Positions 1-9,317 of a DNA stretch of 55,197 bases are shown here, in pieces. Below the pieces are notes generated by a model. It saw only the letters and a list, made by a program, of their open reading frames with translations, ran no database searches and was not told the DNA's origin. Positions within the stretch are counted from its first letter, which is position 1. Every line of letters begins with the position of its first letter. Source of the stretch: DASSCW01 sp036556695 (GTDB taxonomy: Bacteria; Chloroflexota; Limnocylindria; QHBO01); contig DATBIY010000088.1 of the NCBI GenBank assembly GCA_036556695.1, positions 1 to 55,197 on the forward strand, given 5' to 3'. A program made the translations under genes and the position numbers.

Positions 1-549
1 CCGGTTGAGCAGCCAGCGGAACGCGGCGAAGCCGCGATGCGCCTCATCCGGCGCGTCGTTCAGGCCGCGCGGCGCGGCATGGGTCAGCATCAGCAGCGGA
101 CGGCCGACGGCTCGAGGCCAGGCGCCGAGCACGCGGCGCCACATGGCGAAGCCGGACACCTGCTGATCGACACCCGGCCTGCCATGCGGCGCATAGCGCG
201 GGGAGCCAGAGAAGCCCATCAGCAAGAGCCCGTCCTCGTCGTGCACCCGCCCATCGACCAGCGGCTCGGGGGCATGCTCCTTCTCGTCCTCCCAGCCGCT
301 GCCCACGTCATGGTTGCCGCGGACGTAGAGCAGCGGCACGCCGAAGGCATCGGCCAGGAAGGCCAGGTAGGCTGGCTCGAGGTCGCCCGCGCCGAGCACC
401 AGATCCACCGGCCCCAGCCCGGAGCGGCCCTCGGCCACTTCCAATGTTGGATCCGGCTCGTCGGAGATGGCCAGCAAGCGGAGTGGCCGGCCGTCCCGGC
501 CGGCGAAGGGGCGCGGGTCCGGCCACTGCACGGTCAGGCGATCGGTCAT
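1..549 (-). CDS. metallophosphoesterase, C-terminus cut by window edge
   Basis: Calcineurin-like phosphoesterase, probably a cytosolic metal-dependent phosphodiesterase or phosphatase of unknown substrate. The visible 183 residues contain GDLEP (motif II), the hallmark GNHD (motif III) and LTHAAP (motif IV); the final GHxH motif would lie beyond the left edge. The first metal motif, normally DxH, reads SDEPDP, so the histidine is missing, which may mean altered metal binding. The start ATG overlaps the stop of the ParB-like gene (ATGA), so the two are translationally coupled. Family assignment is firm; substrate is unknown. Confidence 0.85.
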   Translation of the reverse strand, partial: MTDRLTVQWPDPRPFAGRDGRPLRLLAISDEPDPTLEVAEGRSGLGPVDLVLGAGDLEPAYLAFLADAFGVPLLYVRGNHDVGSGWEDEKEHAPEPLVDGRVHDEDGLLLMGFSGSPRYAPHGRPGVDQQVSGFAMWRRVLGAWPRAVGRPLLMLTHAAPRGLNDAPDEAHRGFAAFRWLLNR

Positions 550-1148
550 TCGTCGGGGTGGCCTGCGGGTGGAGCGGCGCCCTCGGCCTCGTTGGTCAGC
601 TGCTCGCGCCGCAGCTCGTCGACGCTGGGGCGGTGCTCGGCCGTCCGCGACTGGCGCCCGGCGGCAGCCTGCCGCAGCTCATCGGCCCCCAGCAGGAGCG
701 TGGCGGCGTCTGCGTGCTCGCCGTCCGGTGGCGCGCCATGCGGCACGCCCGGAATCAGCAGCTCGGTGACGTCGGCGTCGATGGCTACCGCGCCGGCCTC
801 CCGAGCGGCGGCCACCCGGTTGTGCCCGTCCGCCACATAGTACTCGTCACCGACGCGCATCAGCTCCACCGCCGGCAGGAGCGACAGGTCGGCGGTAGCG
901 CGCTGGATGCGCTGCCACCGCGCCTGCCAGTTGCGGCCGCGCAGCCGCGGAAGGGGCAGGAAGTCCATGGTGTTCTGCGAGGGATGGCGCGTGGTCCCGA
1001 CGATCTCGTCCAGGGCCACGATCTGCAGCCCTCGCGGCCGGCGCAGCGCGGTGGCCGCGGCCGGATAGCGATCGTAGAGGGACGGGAGCACGGCCACCGG
1101 GCGCCGGAGTCGAGGCAGCCGGTGACGCAGGTTTCGACCACGGAGCAT
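546..1148 (-). CDS. ParB-like nuclease-domain protein
   Basis: A 200-residue protein with a ParB/Srx-type N-terminal fold. The diagnostic stretch is VADGHNRVAAARE near residues 108-120, preceded by the RW-I-A segment and a PAVELMRVGDEYY strand. This subgroup resembles stand-alone ParB-like proteins that lack the helix-turn-helix and spacer domains of chromosomal ParB, so a segregation role is not implied. The C-terminal 60 residues are Arg/Glu-rich and probably helical. It is coupled to the downstream phosphoesterase by ATGA and is divergent from the sugar ABC operon. Function unknown; a nucleotide- or DNA-related role is only inferred from the fold. Confidence 0.75.
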   Translation of the reverse strand: MLRGRNLRHRLPRLRRPVAVLPSLYDRYPAAATALRRPRGLQIVALDEIVGTTRHPSQNTMDFLPLPRLRGRNWQARWQRIQRATADLSLLPAVELMRVGDEYYVADGHNRVAAAREAGAVAIDADVTELLIPGVPHGAPPDGEHADAATLLLGADELRQAAAGRQSRTAEHRPSVDELRREQLTNEAEGAAPPAGHPDE

Positions 1149-1172
1149 GGCTGGGGACCTTGCGGTGTGCTC

Positions 1173-1178
1173 TATGAT
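1173..1178 (+). promoter_or_regulatory. -10 box of sugar ABC operon
   Basis: TATGAT, a five-of-six match to the sigma-70 -10 consensus, about 60 bases before the ATG at 1241. The leader carries a strong ribosome binding site (GGAGGA at 1228-1233). No good -35 was found. Confidence 0.5.
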
Positions 1179-1240
1179 GACAGCCTCTCGGGGAACCGCC
1201 CATCCGACGCTGGGTTTCGCCTTCGCTGGAGGATGACTGC

Positions 1241-2329
<1,089 letters not shown>

Positions 2330-2413
2330 CGGCAGCCGGAAATCGGCGAAGCCATTCGTTGATGGCAGCCGGGCAGAGCGCTCGCGCCGCCTCGAGACCA
2401 AGTGGAGGAGAGA

Positions 2414-3775
2414 ATGAGCGGTAGATTCCGTTGGATGGCACCCATCGCCGTTGCGGCGATCGTCCTGGGCGCCTGCTCCAGCAACGGCGGCGCATCGGGC
2501 GGCGGGGGAGGCGGTGGATACGTCTTCAACGGTCCGAACGGCGCCATCAACACCCAGTTCGGAAACGGTGGCGACTGCCTCTTCACCGATCCGCCGGGCT
2601 GCTACCTGCACCACCAGGCCAGCTTCATGGCCGGCGAGAGCGGGTTCTTCGAGCAGAACTTCCCGGACGTGGCGGTTGCGGGTGACACGTACGACTTCTT
2701 CCCCATGCCGGCAATGGACTTCAACGGCGTGGTGACCGCAGGTGACCTGTTCGGCATGTTCAAGGACACGCCGCAGGCGGCCTCGCTGATGAAGTACCTG
2801 GTCACCGCCGAGGCGCAGGCCATCTGGCCGGGTCGTGGCGGCGCCCTGTCGGGCAACTCCTCGGTGCCGGATGATGCCTATCCGGACGAGACCGCACAGC
2901 GCCTGGCGCAGACGATGAACGAGGCCGAGGTGGTTCGGTTCGACGCCTCGGACAAGATGCCGGCGCAGATGGAGTCAGCGTTCCGGGCGGCGATCCTCAA
3001 CTATGTGCAGAACCCGGGCAACCTGGACAGCATCCTGGCGGACCTGGACAGCACGCAGCAGACGGCCTACGCCGGCATCGAGACGGCAGATCCGCCTGCA
3101 GCCAGCGCGCCTCCCGCCGACGACGCCAACCTGGGCGGCGAGATCAACATCCTCGCGGTCTGGGCCGATGCCGAGCAGGAATCGTTCATGGCGATGATCC
3201 AGCCGTGGGTCGAGCGGACGGGCGTGACCGTCAACTACGAGTCCACGCGTGACATCAACGCCACCCTCACCACCCGGCTCGAGGGCGGCAACCCGCCCGA
3301 CGTGGCCGGTCTTCCGGGTCCGGGCGCCATGGCGCAGTTCGCGCGTGCGGGCCAACTGCTTTCCCTGGAAAACGTCATCGACACCGATGCGATGGCGCAG
3401 GAGTGGAACGAGGGCTGGATCGCCGACGGCAGCGTCGACGGCCACATGGTCGGCATCTTCATCAAGGCCAGCGCCAAGGGGTTCATCTGGTACAACCCGC
3501 AGCGCTTCGCAGAGAAGAGCTACGAGGTCCCGGAGGACTTCGAGGGGCTGAACAGCCTGGTGGAGCAGATCAAGTCCGACGGCGCGACGCCGTGGGGCAT
3601 CGCGCTTGGCTCCGGCGCAGGCTCCGAGGGCTGGCCCGGCACAGACTGGATCGAGGACTTCGTCCTGCGCCAGTCCGGTCCCGAGGTCTACGACGCCTGG
3701 TGGTCGGGCACCCAGAAGTGGACCTCGCCGGAGATCAAGGAAGCGTTCCAGGCCTTTGGCAAGTGGGCTTCCTGA
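2414..3775 (+). CDS. sugar ABC substrate-binding lipoprotein with circularly permuted order
   Basis: Extracytoplasmic solute-binding protein of family 1 (COG1653-like), anchored by lipidation: signal peptide 1-20, lipobox LGAC with Cys21, then a Gly-rich linker to residue 35. The parts come in swapped order. Residues about 36-220 are the half normally C-terminal (GDCLFTDPPGCYLHHQASF, GDLFGMF, MKYLVTAEAQ, RFDASD, LDS at the end). A Pro/Ala linker (about 221-241) follows, then residues 242-453 hold the half normally N-terminal (GEINILAVW, TRDINATLTTRLEGGNPPDV, LPGPGAMAQFARAG) and stop at FGKWAS, just where the first half would follow. No segment is repeated and both are in frame. Start: ATG behind GGAGGAG at 2404-2410; an in-frame GTG at 2402 lies within that site. 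Family is firm; permutation is inferred from memory of the family order. Confidence 0.9.
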   Translation: MSGRFRWMAPIAVAAIVLGACSSNGGASGGGGGGGYVFNGPNGAINTQFGNGGDCLFTDPPGCYLHHQASFMAGESGFFEQNFPDVAVAGDTYDFFPMPAMDFNGVVTAGDLFGMFKDTPQAASLMKYLVTAEAQAIWPGRGGALSGNSSVPDDAYPDETAQRLAQTMNEAEVVRFDASDKMPAQMESAFRAAILNYVQNPGNLDSILADLDSTQQTAYAGIETADPPAASAPPADDANLGGEINILAVWADAEQESFMAMIQPWVERTGVTVNYESTRDINATLTTRLEGGNPPDVAGLPGPGAMAQFARAGQLLSLENVIDTDAMAQEWNEGWIADGSVDGHMVGIFIKASAKGFIWYNPQRFAEKSYEVPEDFEGLNSLVEQIKSDGATPWGIALGSGAGSEGWPGTDWIEDFVLRQSGPEVYDAWWSGTQKWTSPEIKEAFQAFGKWAS

Positions 3776-3789
3776 TCGGCTGACCTATC

Positions 3790-3821
3790 GGGGACGGGCG
3801 GGCCACGGCCTGCCCGTCCCC
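3790..3821 (+). promoter_or_regulatory. intercistronic stem-loop after binding-protein gene
   Basis: Arms 3790-3804 and 3807-3821 pair over 10 bases, one mismatch, then up to 4 more. There is no T-run. Between a binding-protein gene and its permeases such a hairpin usually stabilises the upstream mRNA or partly terminates, keeping binding protein in excess (inference). Confidence 0.6.
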
Positions 3822-3862
3822 CCGCACCTGGATAGATCCTCGGGTATCCCGGGAGGCGAAGG

Positions 3863-4825
3863 GTGAACTTCGGCACGTTGCTGACAGCGCTCATCGTGGT
3901 CATTGGCGTCCCGCTCGTGACCGCCGGCTACGCATTCCTTGCCGAGTGGATCCTTGGGCGGCTGCCCGAGAAGCGACGGCCCAACTGGCGGCCGTGGCTT
4001 TGGCTGGCGCCGGCCTTCGCCTTCCTGATCGCCTACCTCATCGCGCCAACGATCCAGACCTTCATCCTGTCGCTGCAGAACCGGAACTCGACCGAGTTCG
4101 TCGGGCTGGAGAACTACGGCAAGCTGCTCGGCCAGAGCTCGTTCCTGCAGACGCTGCTCAACACCGGCCTGTGGATCGTGTTCTTCGCCGGGATCGTGGT
4201 GGTCTTCGGCCTGATCATCGCCGTGCTGGCCGATCGCGTCCGCTACGAGACCGTGGTCAAGGCACTCATCTTCCTGCCCCTGGCCATCAGCTTCGTGGCG
4301 GCGGGCGTCATCTGGAACTTCATGTACGACTTCAACCCGGCCCGAGGCACGTTGAACGCCGGACTTGGCGTTCTCGGCATCGAGCCCCAGTCGTGGCTGT
4401 CGGAATGGCCGCGCAACACGTTCATGCTCATCGTGGTCGGCATCTGGATGTGGGTTGGCTTTGCCACCGTCATCCTGTCGGCGGGGCTGAAGGGGATCTC
4501 GTCTGAGCTCCTCGAGGCGGCGCGCATGGACGGCGCCAACGAGCTGCAGGTCTTCTTCCGCATCATCCTGCCGCTGCTGGCGCCCACGGTCGCCGTGGTG
4601 GCGACGACGATCGTGATCACCGCGCTCAAGACGTTCGACATCGTGTACGTCATGGGCAACGGGCAGTTCGGCAGCAAGGTGATTGCGCTGGAGTTCTATC
4701 TCCAGCGCTTCGTCAACTTCGACGTCGGGGCGGCGGCCGCGGTCGCCATCATCCTGCTGCTGGCCATCATCCCGGTCATGCTCCTCAACATCCGCCGCTT
4801 CCAGGCGCAGGAGGCCATCCGATGA
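3863..4825 (+). CDS. sugar ABC importer permease 1 (MalF/UgpA type)
   Basis: Integral membrane subunit of the sugar importer, 320 residues with about seven hydrophobic spans. The cytoplasmic EAA loop that docks onto the ATPase is seen as ELLEAARMDGANELQVFFRIILP (positions about 214-236). The start is GTG, preceded by GGGAGG at 3851-3856. It begins 87 bases after the binding-protein gene, across a strong stem-loop, and its stop overlaps the start of the next permease (ATGA). Family and role are clear; substrate cannot be read from sequence. Confidence 0.93.
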   Translation: MNFGTLLTALIVVIGVPLVTAGYAFLAEWILGRLPEKRRPNWRPWLWLAPAFAFLIAYLIAPTIQTFILSLQNRNSTEFVGLENYGKLLGQSSFLQTLLNTGLWIVFFAGIVVVFGLIIAVLADRVRYETVVKALIFLPLAISFVAAGVIWNFMYDFNPARGTLNAGLGVLGIEPQSWLSEWPRNTFMLIVVGIWMWVGFATVILSAGLKGISSELLEAARMDGANELQVFFRIILPLLAPTVAVVATTIVITALKTFDIVYVMGNGQFGSKVIALEFYLQRFVNFDVGAAAAVAIILLLAIIPVMLLNIRRFQAQEAIR

Positions 4826-5763
4826 CGACGCCAGCGGGTGGGCAGCTCGTGCCGCCAGTGGGCCTGCCCGACGAGGCCAAGGTCGTCGGCGCCGGACCAC
4901 GCACGCCGGACCTGGCCGGCGGAGGCAACCGCTGGATCAGCCGCACGGCGCTCCACACCATCCTGATCCTGGTCAGCATCATCTGGCTGCTGCCGACGGT
5001 GGCGCTGCTGGTCAGCTCCTTCCGGCCGGCCAACGAGGTGCTGACCAACGGCTGGTGGAACGCCTTCAAGCTGCCGTTCGAGTTCACGCTCGACAACTAC
5101 ACCGACGTGCTGAGCAAGAACAACATGGCGCTCAGCTTCCTGAACAGCCTGTTCATCACCATCCCGGCGACCGTCATCCCCATCCTGGTGGCCGCCTACG
5201 CGGCCTACGCGTTTGCGTGGATGAACTTCCCCGGCCGCAACATCCTGTTCATCCTGGTGGTGGGCCTGCTGGTCATTCCGCTGCAGTCGGTGCTCATCCC
5301 GGTGCTGCAGTTCACGACGAGCATCGGCCTCACCGGCGAGTTCGCCGCCGTATGGCTGGCGCACACCGGCTTCGGCCTGCCCTTCGCCATCTTCCTGCTG
5401 CGCAATTTCTTCGGCGCCCTGCCGCGCGAGATGTTCGAATCGGCCTACCTGGACGGCGCCAGCCCGACGACCGCCTTCTTCCGGTTGGTGCTGCCGCTGT
5501 CGGTGCCGGCGATCGCGTCACTCGTCATCTTCCAGTTCATGTTCGTCTGGAACGACCTGCTGGTGGCATTGATCCTGGTCGGTGGTACACCCACCGTCGC
5601 GCCCATGACGGTCACCATCGCCAACCTGGTGAACTCGCTGGGGCAGGGCTATCACCTGCTGACCGCCGCGGCCTTCATCAGCATGGCGCTGCCGCTGGTC
5701 GTGTTCTTCGGACTGCAGCGCTTCTTCGTGCGCGGCATCCTGGGAGGCTCCGTCAAGGGCTAG
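4822..5763 (+). CDS. sugar ABC importer permease 2 (MalG/UgpE type)
   Basis: Second membrane subunit, 313 residues with about six spans. The EAA motif reads EMFESAYLDGASPTTAFFRLVLPL. The N-terminal 35 residues are Pro/Gly-rich and cytoplasmic, a little longer than in MalG. The ATG overlaps the stop of permease 1 (ATGA), indicating equimolar coupled translation. The C-terminal RFFVRGILGGSVKG ending is typical of CUT1 permeases. It is the last gene of the operon; the next genes converge from the other strand after 25 bases. Confidence 0.93.
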   Translation: MTTPAGGQLVPPVGLPDEAKVVGAGPRTPDLAGGGNRWISRTALHTILILVSIIWLLPTVALLVSSFRPANEVLTNGWWNAFKLPFEFTLDNYTDVLSKNNMALSFLNSLFITIPATVIPILVAAYAAYAFAWMNFPGRNILFILVVGLLVIPLQSVLIPVLQFTTSIGLTGEFAAVWLAHTGFGLPFAIFLLRNFFGALPREMFESAYLDGASPTTAFFRLVLPLSVPAIASLVIFQFMFVWNDLLVALILVGGTPTVAPMTVTIANLVNSLGQGYHLLTAAAFISMALPLVVFFGLQRFFVRGILGGSVKG

Positions 5764-5788
5764 GCCCCGGCCCAGCGCGCCGGCTGGC

Positions 5789-6577
5789 TCAGGCCATGCG
5801 CGCCAGGATCGACTCGCGGTCGAAGGCCCATGAGCCGATGATGATCGTCAGGCCGATCAGTCCGGCCACGATCATGTCGCCGATGAGCACCTGGTCCCAG
5901 GTGAAGGTCGGCTGACCGCCGAAGAACTGGGCGACCGCCACCGCGATGATCGGGATCACCACGAAGCCGCCGATCTGCTGGGCGGTGCGCGGGTCGTTGA
6001 CCCGGCTGCTGATCACGATACCCAGCAGCACGCTGAAGAAGCAGATCAGCGGAATCAGGGTGGCCATGGCCAGCAGCCAGGTGTCTGTGAACACGAATTG
6101 GGGCAGCGCATCGGCAATGGCCCCGTTCACGAAGCCGTAGAGCGCGAAGACCAGCCATGTGGCGGTCACCGCCGGCAGCGCCGCGGCCAGGGTCTTGCCG
6201 GCCAGCAGCTCCTGCACGTCCAGGGGCGTGGCCAGCTGCGGCTCCAGCGAGCGCGCCACCTTCTCGCCGATGATCGACTGGGTGGCGATGGCCATCGGCA
6301 CCATGGCCGGGATGAGGAGGAAGTAGGCCATGAAGTTCTGGACGATGAAGGCCTGCGCGGCCAGCTTGGCCGGGACGTCCGGGAAGTTGCTGATGTACTG
6401 CTCGATCTGGGTGAGCTGATTGGGGTCCAGGTCGTTGAGCTCGATGAAGGCCACCAGCCCGGTGGGGATGGCGGCGAAGATCAAGGCCGGCAAGGCGACC
6501 GCGCCGAGCAGCAGCCGGTTGCTCAGCAGGTCGCGCCACTCCTTGACGAACACGGCCCACACGTAGGCGAGCCTCAT
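5789..6577 (-). CDS. ABC-2 type transporter permease
   Basis: Membrane subunit of a two-component ABC exporter, 262 residues with about six spans: one near residues 23-44, then a long loop with acidic patches, and five in the C-terminal two thirds. The pattern FAAIPTG, GEKVARSLEPQLATPLDVQELLAGK (cytoplasmic loop) and PLICFFSVLLGIVISSR fits the ABC-2/NatB class. The start ATG overlaps the stop of the upstream ATPase gene (ATGA). Such pairs export ions, lipids or peptides; nothing here identifies the cargo. Confidence 0.85.
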   Translation of the reverse strand: MRLAYVWAVFVKEWRDLLSNRLLLGAVALPALIFAAIPTGLVAFIELNDLDPNQLTQIEQYISNFPDVPAKLAAQAFIVQNFMAYFLLIPAMVPMAIATQSIIGEKVARSLEPQLATPLDVQELLAGKTLAAALPAVTATWLVFALYGFVNGAIADALPQFVFTDTWLLAMATLIPLICFFSVLLGIVISSRVNDPRTAQQIGGFVVIPIIAVAVAQFFGGQPTFTWDQVLIGDMIVAGLIGLTIIIGSWAFDRESILARMA

Positions 6578-7545
6578 GACTGCGCCTCCCCCGACGACGG
6601 GCCGATGGCGCGCGAGTCGCGCTCGCCCGCCTCGCCCACCAGCTCCAGGTAGACGTCCTCCAGCGTGGCGGCTTCCTCGGCCACGCCGGTGATCCGAGCG
6701 CCGGAGCCGACCAGCGCGGACACCAGGTCCGGCGTCTCGCGGGCCGGATCGTCCAGCTCGATCAGCAGCGAGCCATTGCGCGCCTGCGCGCCGCGGACGT
6801 ACGAAAGGCCGGTCATGGTGTCCAGGAACGACGCGGGGGGACGGGCGCCATTCAGATCGACCCGCACCGTTGCGCCGCGGCCGTGGCGGCGCAGCCCGGC
6901 GGGGGTGTCGACCCGCAGCAGCGTGCCGCGCATGATGCCGATGCGGTCGCACAGCCGCTCGGCCTCGTCCAGGTTGTGGGTGCAGACCACGATGCTGCGA
7001 CCCAGCTCGCGCAGCGTGGCCACGAAGTCGCGCACCGTCTTGGCGGCCGACGGGTCGAGGCCGCTGGTCGGTTCGTCGAGGTAGATCACCTCCGGCTCGT
7101 GGAGCAGGGCGCGGGCGATGGCGATCTTCTGGCGCATGCCCTTGCTGAAGCCGCCCACCCGCCGATCAGCGTGCTCCGCCATGCCCACCACGCCCAGATA
7201 GCGATCCACCGCCGCGCGCAGGGTCCCGCCGGTGAGGCCGTACAGCCGGCCGTAGAAGGCCAGGTTCTGGCGCGCGGTGAGCTTTTCGTGCAGGCCCGGC
7301 GACTCGGTCAGCACGCCGGTGATGGCCCGGATGCTCTGGGTGCCCTCCCCGAGCTGATGGCCGTTGATGGTGGCGTGGCCGGCGGTCGGCCCGATCAGCC
7401 CGGCCAGCATGCGCACGCTCGTCGTCTTGCCGGCGCCGTTCGGCCCGAGCAGCCCAAAGATCTCGCCGTCCCCCACCTCGAAGCTGAGATCGTGGACGGC
7501 GAGCACGCGGCCGAACTGCTTGCGAAGGCCCTCGACGGTGATCAC
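6574..7545 (-). CDS. ABC-2 exporter ATP-binding protein (NatA/CcmA type)
   Basis: ATPase partner of the following permease, 323 residues. Walker A LLGPNGAGKTTS at about 33-44, signature FSKGMRQK, Walker B VIYLDEPTSGLDP and switch CTHNLDEAE are all intact. The C-terminal 100 residues form the accessory domain common in drug- or lipid-exporting members. The start is GTG. A TAGCAT box sits 9 bases upstream, so the transcript has little or no leader. Divergent from the NUDIX gene. Confidence 0.92.
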   Translation of the reverse strand: MITVEGLRKQFGRVLAVHDLSFEVGDGEIFGLLGPNGAGKTTSVRMLAGLIGPTAGHATINGHQLGEGTQSIRAITGVLTESPGLHEKLTARQNLAFYGRLYGLTGGTLRAAVDRYLGVVGMAEHADRRVGGFSKGMRQKIAIARALLHEPEVIYLDEPTSGLDPSAAKTVRDFVATLRELGRSIVVCTHNLDEAERLCDRIGIMRGTLLRVDTPAGLRRHGRGATVRVDLNGARPPASFLDTMTGLSYVRGAQARNGSLLIELDDPARETPDLVSALVGSGARITGVAEEAATLEDVYLELVGEAGERDSRAIGPSSGEAQS

Positions 7546-7554
7546 CGGCCCTGA

Positions 7555-7560
7555 ATGCTA
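7555..7560 (-). promoter_or_regulatory. -10 box for ABC-2 exporter operon
   Basis: TAGCAT on the minus strand, 9 bases before the GTG at 7545. It fits the TANNNT -10 rule and implies a near-leaderless mRNA. Confidence 0.55.
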
Positions 7561-7613
7561 GCCGGACGGCTGCTGGATCGGCCATCGGTACCTTCGGGCC
7601 CATCCGAAGCGGC

Positions 7614-7619
7614 TAGCAT
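7614..7619 (+). promoter_or_regulatory. leaderless -10 box for NUDIX gene
   Basis: TAGCAT, 6 bases before the ATG at 7626. Transcription would start at or next to the start codon. No Shine-Dalgarno sequence is present. Confidence 0.6.
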
Positions 7620-7625
7620 CGGCTC

Positions 7626-8153
7626 ATGGAAGAGAGGACCATCTCGAGCGAGCGGCCCTTCGAGGGCAAGCTGATCTCCCTGCGGGTCGACACCGTGGAG
7701 CTGGGCAGTGGGCGCACCGCGACCCGGGAGATCGTGGAGCATCCCGGAGCAGTGGGCATCCTGGCCTGGGACGGCGCGCGGCTGGCGATGGTCGCGCAGT
7801 GGCGCCACGCCGTCGGCGCCACGCTGCTGGAGATCCCGGCCGGCACGCTGGACGCGGGCGAGGAGCCGCCGGCAACGGCGGCACGGGAGCTGGGCGAGGA
7901 ATGCGCCCTGTCCGCCGACCACTGGGAGCAGGGGCCGTCGTTCTTCACCGCGCCCGGCTTCTGCACCGAGCGACTGAGCCTCTTCCTTGCGACCGGGCTG
8001 AACGAGGCCAGGGTCGAAGGTCCCGAGGACGAGGAGCTGGAGCTGAGCTGGCTGACGCTGGACCAGGCGCTGGCTGCCATCGATGACGGTCGGGTGATCG
8101 ACGCCAAGTCGGTGGCGGGCATCCTGTGGCTGGCCCGCCGCCTCGCCGGCTGA
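7626..8153 (+). CDS. NUDIX hydrolase, ADP-ribose pyrophosphatase-like
   Basis: Hydrolyses a nucleoside diphosphate linked to another moiety, most likely ADP-ribose, in the cytosol. The 175 residues contain a NUDIX box beginning GTLDAGEEP and continuing to RELGEECAL, with the catalytic REL-EE intact and the usual Gly near the end replaced by Ala, as in many ADPRases. The preceding EIPAG segment is typical of the NudF/ADPRase subgroup. The gene appears leaderless. Its stop codon lies inside the first copy of a triple 19-base repeat. ADP-ribose clearance would complement the NAD-salvage gene pncB at 9698-10735 (inference). Confidence 0.88.
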   Translation: MEERTISSERPFEGKLISLRVDTVELGSGRTATREIVEHPGAVGILAWDGARLAMVAQWRHAVGATLLEIPAGTLDAGEEPPATAARELGEECALSADHWEQGPSFFTAPGFCTERLSLFLATGLNEARVEGPEDEELELSWLTLDQALAAIDDGRVIDAKSVAGILWLARRLAG

Positions 8154-8206
8154 ATTCCGGCGCGCCGCCTGAATTCCGGCACGCGGGCTGAATTCCGGCA
8201 CGCCGC
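8150..8206 (+). repeat. three tandem 19-bp repeats
   Basis: Three adjacent copies of a unit close to ctgaattccggcacgccgc, at 8150-8168, 8169-8187 and 8188-8206, differing at a few positions in the second half. Every copy has an EcoRI hexamer. The first copy includes the NUDIX stop codon and the array ends 19 bases before topoisomerase IB. The unit is not a multiple of three. Confidence 0.9.
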
Positions 8207-8225
8207 TTGCGCTGAGCGTCGGCCG

Positions 8226-9317
8226 ATGACCATCCGATTCCGCCGAGCCCCGACCCTCGATCCTGAGGCGTCGGCCGCAGAAGCCGGCCTGCGCTACGTC
8301 ACCGACAGCCAACCGGGCATCCGCCGTGCGCGGCGCGGCAAAGGGTTTTCGTACACCGATGCCGATGGCAAGCCGATCACCGACCGCGAGCACCTGGCCT
8401 GGATCAAGAGCCTGGCCATCCCGCCGGCCTGGACCGATGTCTGGATCTGCGCCTCGAAACGCGGGCACCTGCAGGCCACCGGGCGCGATGCGCGGGGCCG
8501 AAAGCAGTACCGCTACCACCCCGAGTGGCGCATGCATCGCGAGGGGGTGAAGTACAGCCGCATGCTGGCCTTCGGCCAGGCGCTGCCCCTGATCCGGCAG
8601 CGTGTCGACGCCGATCTGCGACGTCCCGGCCTGCCGCGCGAGCGCGTGATCGCGGCGGTGGTCCGGCTACTGGAGAAGACCCGCATCCGCGTCGGCAACG
8701 AGGAGTATGCGCGCGAGAACCGCTCGTTCGGCCTGACCACCATGCGCGACCGCCACGCCAACATCGGCTCGCAGCGGATTCGCTTTCGGTTCCGGGGCAA
8801 GGGCGGCAAGGTCAATGACGTTGAAGTCTCTGACGCGCGCCTGGCGCGCATCGTGGCGCGCTGCCAGGACCTGCCCGGCCAGGAGCTGTTCCAGTACCTG
8901 GACGAGGACGGCGAACCACGCAGCATTGGCTCGGACGACGTGAATGCCTACCTGCAGGAGATCACCGGGCACGACTTCACGGCCAAGGACTTCCGGACGT
9001 GGGCCGGAACGGTGCTGGCCGCCTGGGCGTTGAAGGAGTTCGAGGAGGTCGACTCGCGGGCGCAGGCCAAGCGCAACGTGGTGCGGGCCGTGGAGCAGGT
9101 CGCTGAGGAGCTGGGCAACACGCCGGCCGTGTCCCGCAAGTCCTACGTGCACCCCAGCGTCATCAATGCCTACCTGGATGGCAACGTGGTGCGCGAAGCG
9201 CGCCGCCGCGCCGATGCGACGCTCCGAGAGTCGCTGGACAAGCTGCGACCCGAGGAGGCCGCGGTGATGGCCCTGCTGCGCCGCCGCCTGCGCGAAGAGG
9301 AGGCAGCCGCGGTCTAG
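8226..9317 (+). CDS. DNA topoisomerase IB
   Basis: Poxvirus-like type IB topoisomerase that relaxes supercoils by nicking one strand through a 3-prime phosphotyrosine. The 363 residues include the N-terminal DNA-binding region (ERxxLAWIKSLAIPPAWTDVWI, near 55-78), a catalytic core with RVGNEEYARENRSFGLTT, DFRTWAGT with a catalytic Arg, and the nucleophile Tyr in RKSYVHPSV. Length is normal. This enzyme is common in Actinomycetota, Chloroflexota and soil bacteria, not a core housekeeping gene. Its stop codon overlaps the stop of the convergent TPR gene within one CTAG palindrome. Confidence 0.95.
   Translation: MTIRFRRAPTLDPEASAAEAGLRYVTDSQPGIRRARRGKGFSYTDADGKPITDREHLAWIKSLAIPPAWTDVWICASKRGHLQATGRDARGRKQYRYHPEWRMHREGVKYSRMLAFGQALPLIRQRVDADLRRPGLPRERVIAAVVRLLEKTRIRVGNEEYARENRSFGLTTMRDRHANIGSQRIRFRFRGKGGKVNDVEVSDARLARIVARCQDLPGQELFQYLDEDGEPRSIGSDDVNAYLQEITGHDFTAKDFRTWAGTVLAAWALKEFEEVDSRAQAKRNVVRAVEQVAEELGNTPAVSRKSYVHPSVINAYLDGNVVREARRRADATLRESLDKLRPEEAAVMALLRRRLREEEAAAV

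Noticed and set aside
2414..3775. Simple tandem fusion or truncation of two binding-protein genes
   Set aside because: Each half occurs once only, there is no internal signal peptide, and breakpoints are complementary; a permutation explains this better, though misassembly must still be excluded.
3785..4900. 371-codon open frame on the minus strand opposite the sugar permease
   Set aside because: Asp/His/Arg-rich antisense shadow of an EAA-loop permease.
8150..8206. CRISPR array
   Set aside because: Repeats are directly adjacent with no spacers, and no cas genes are present.
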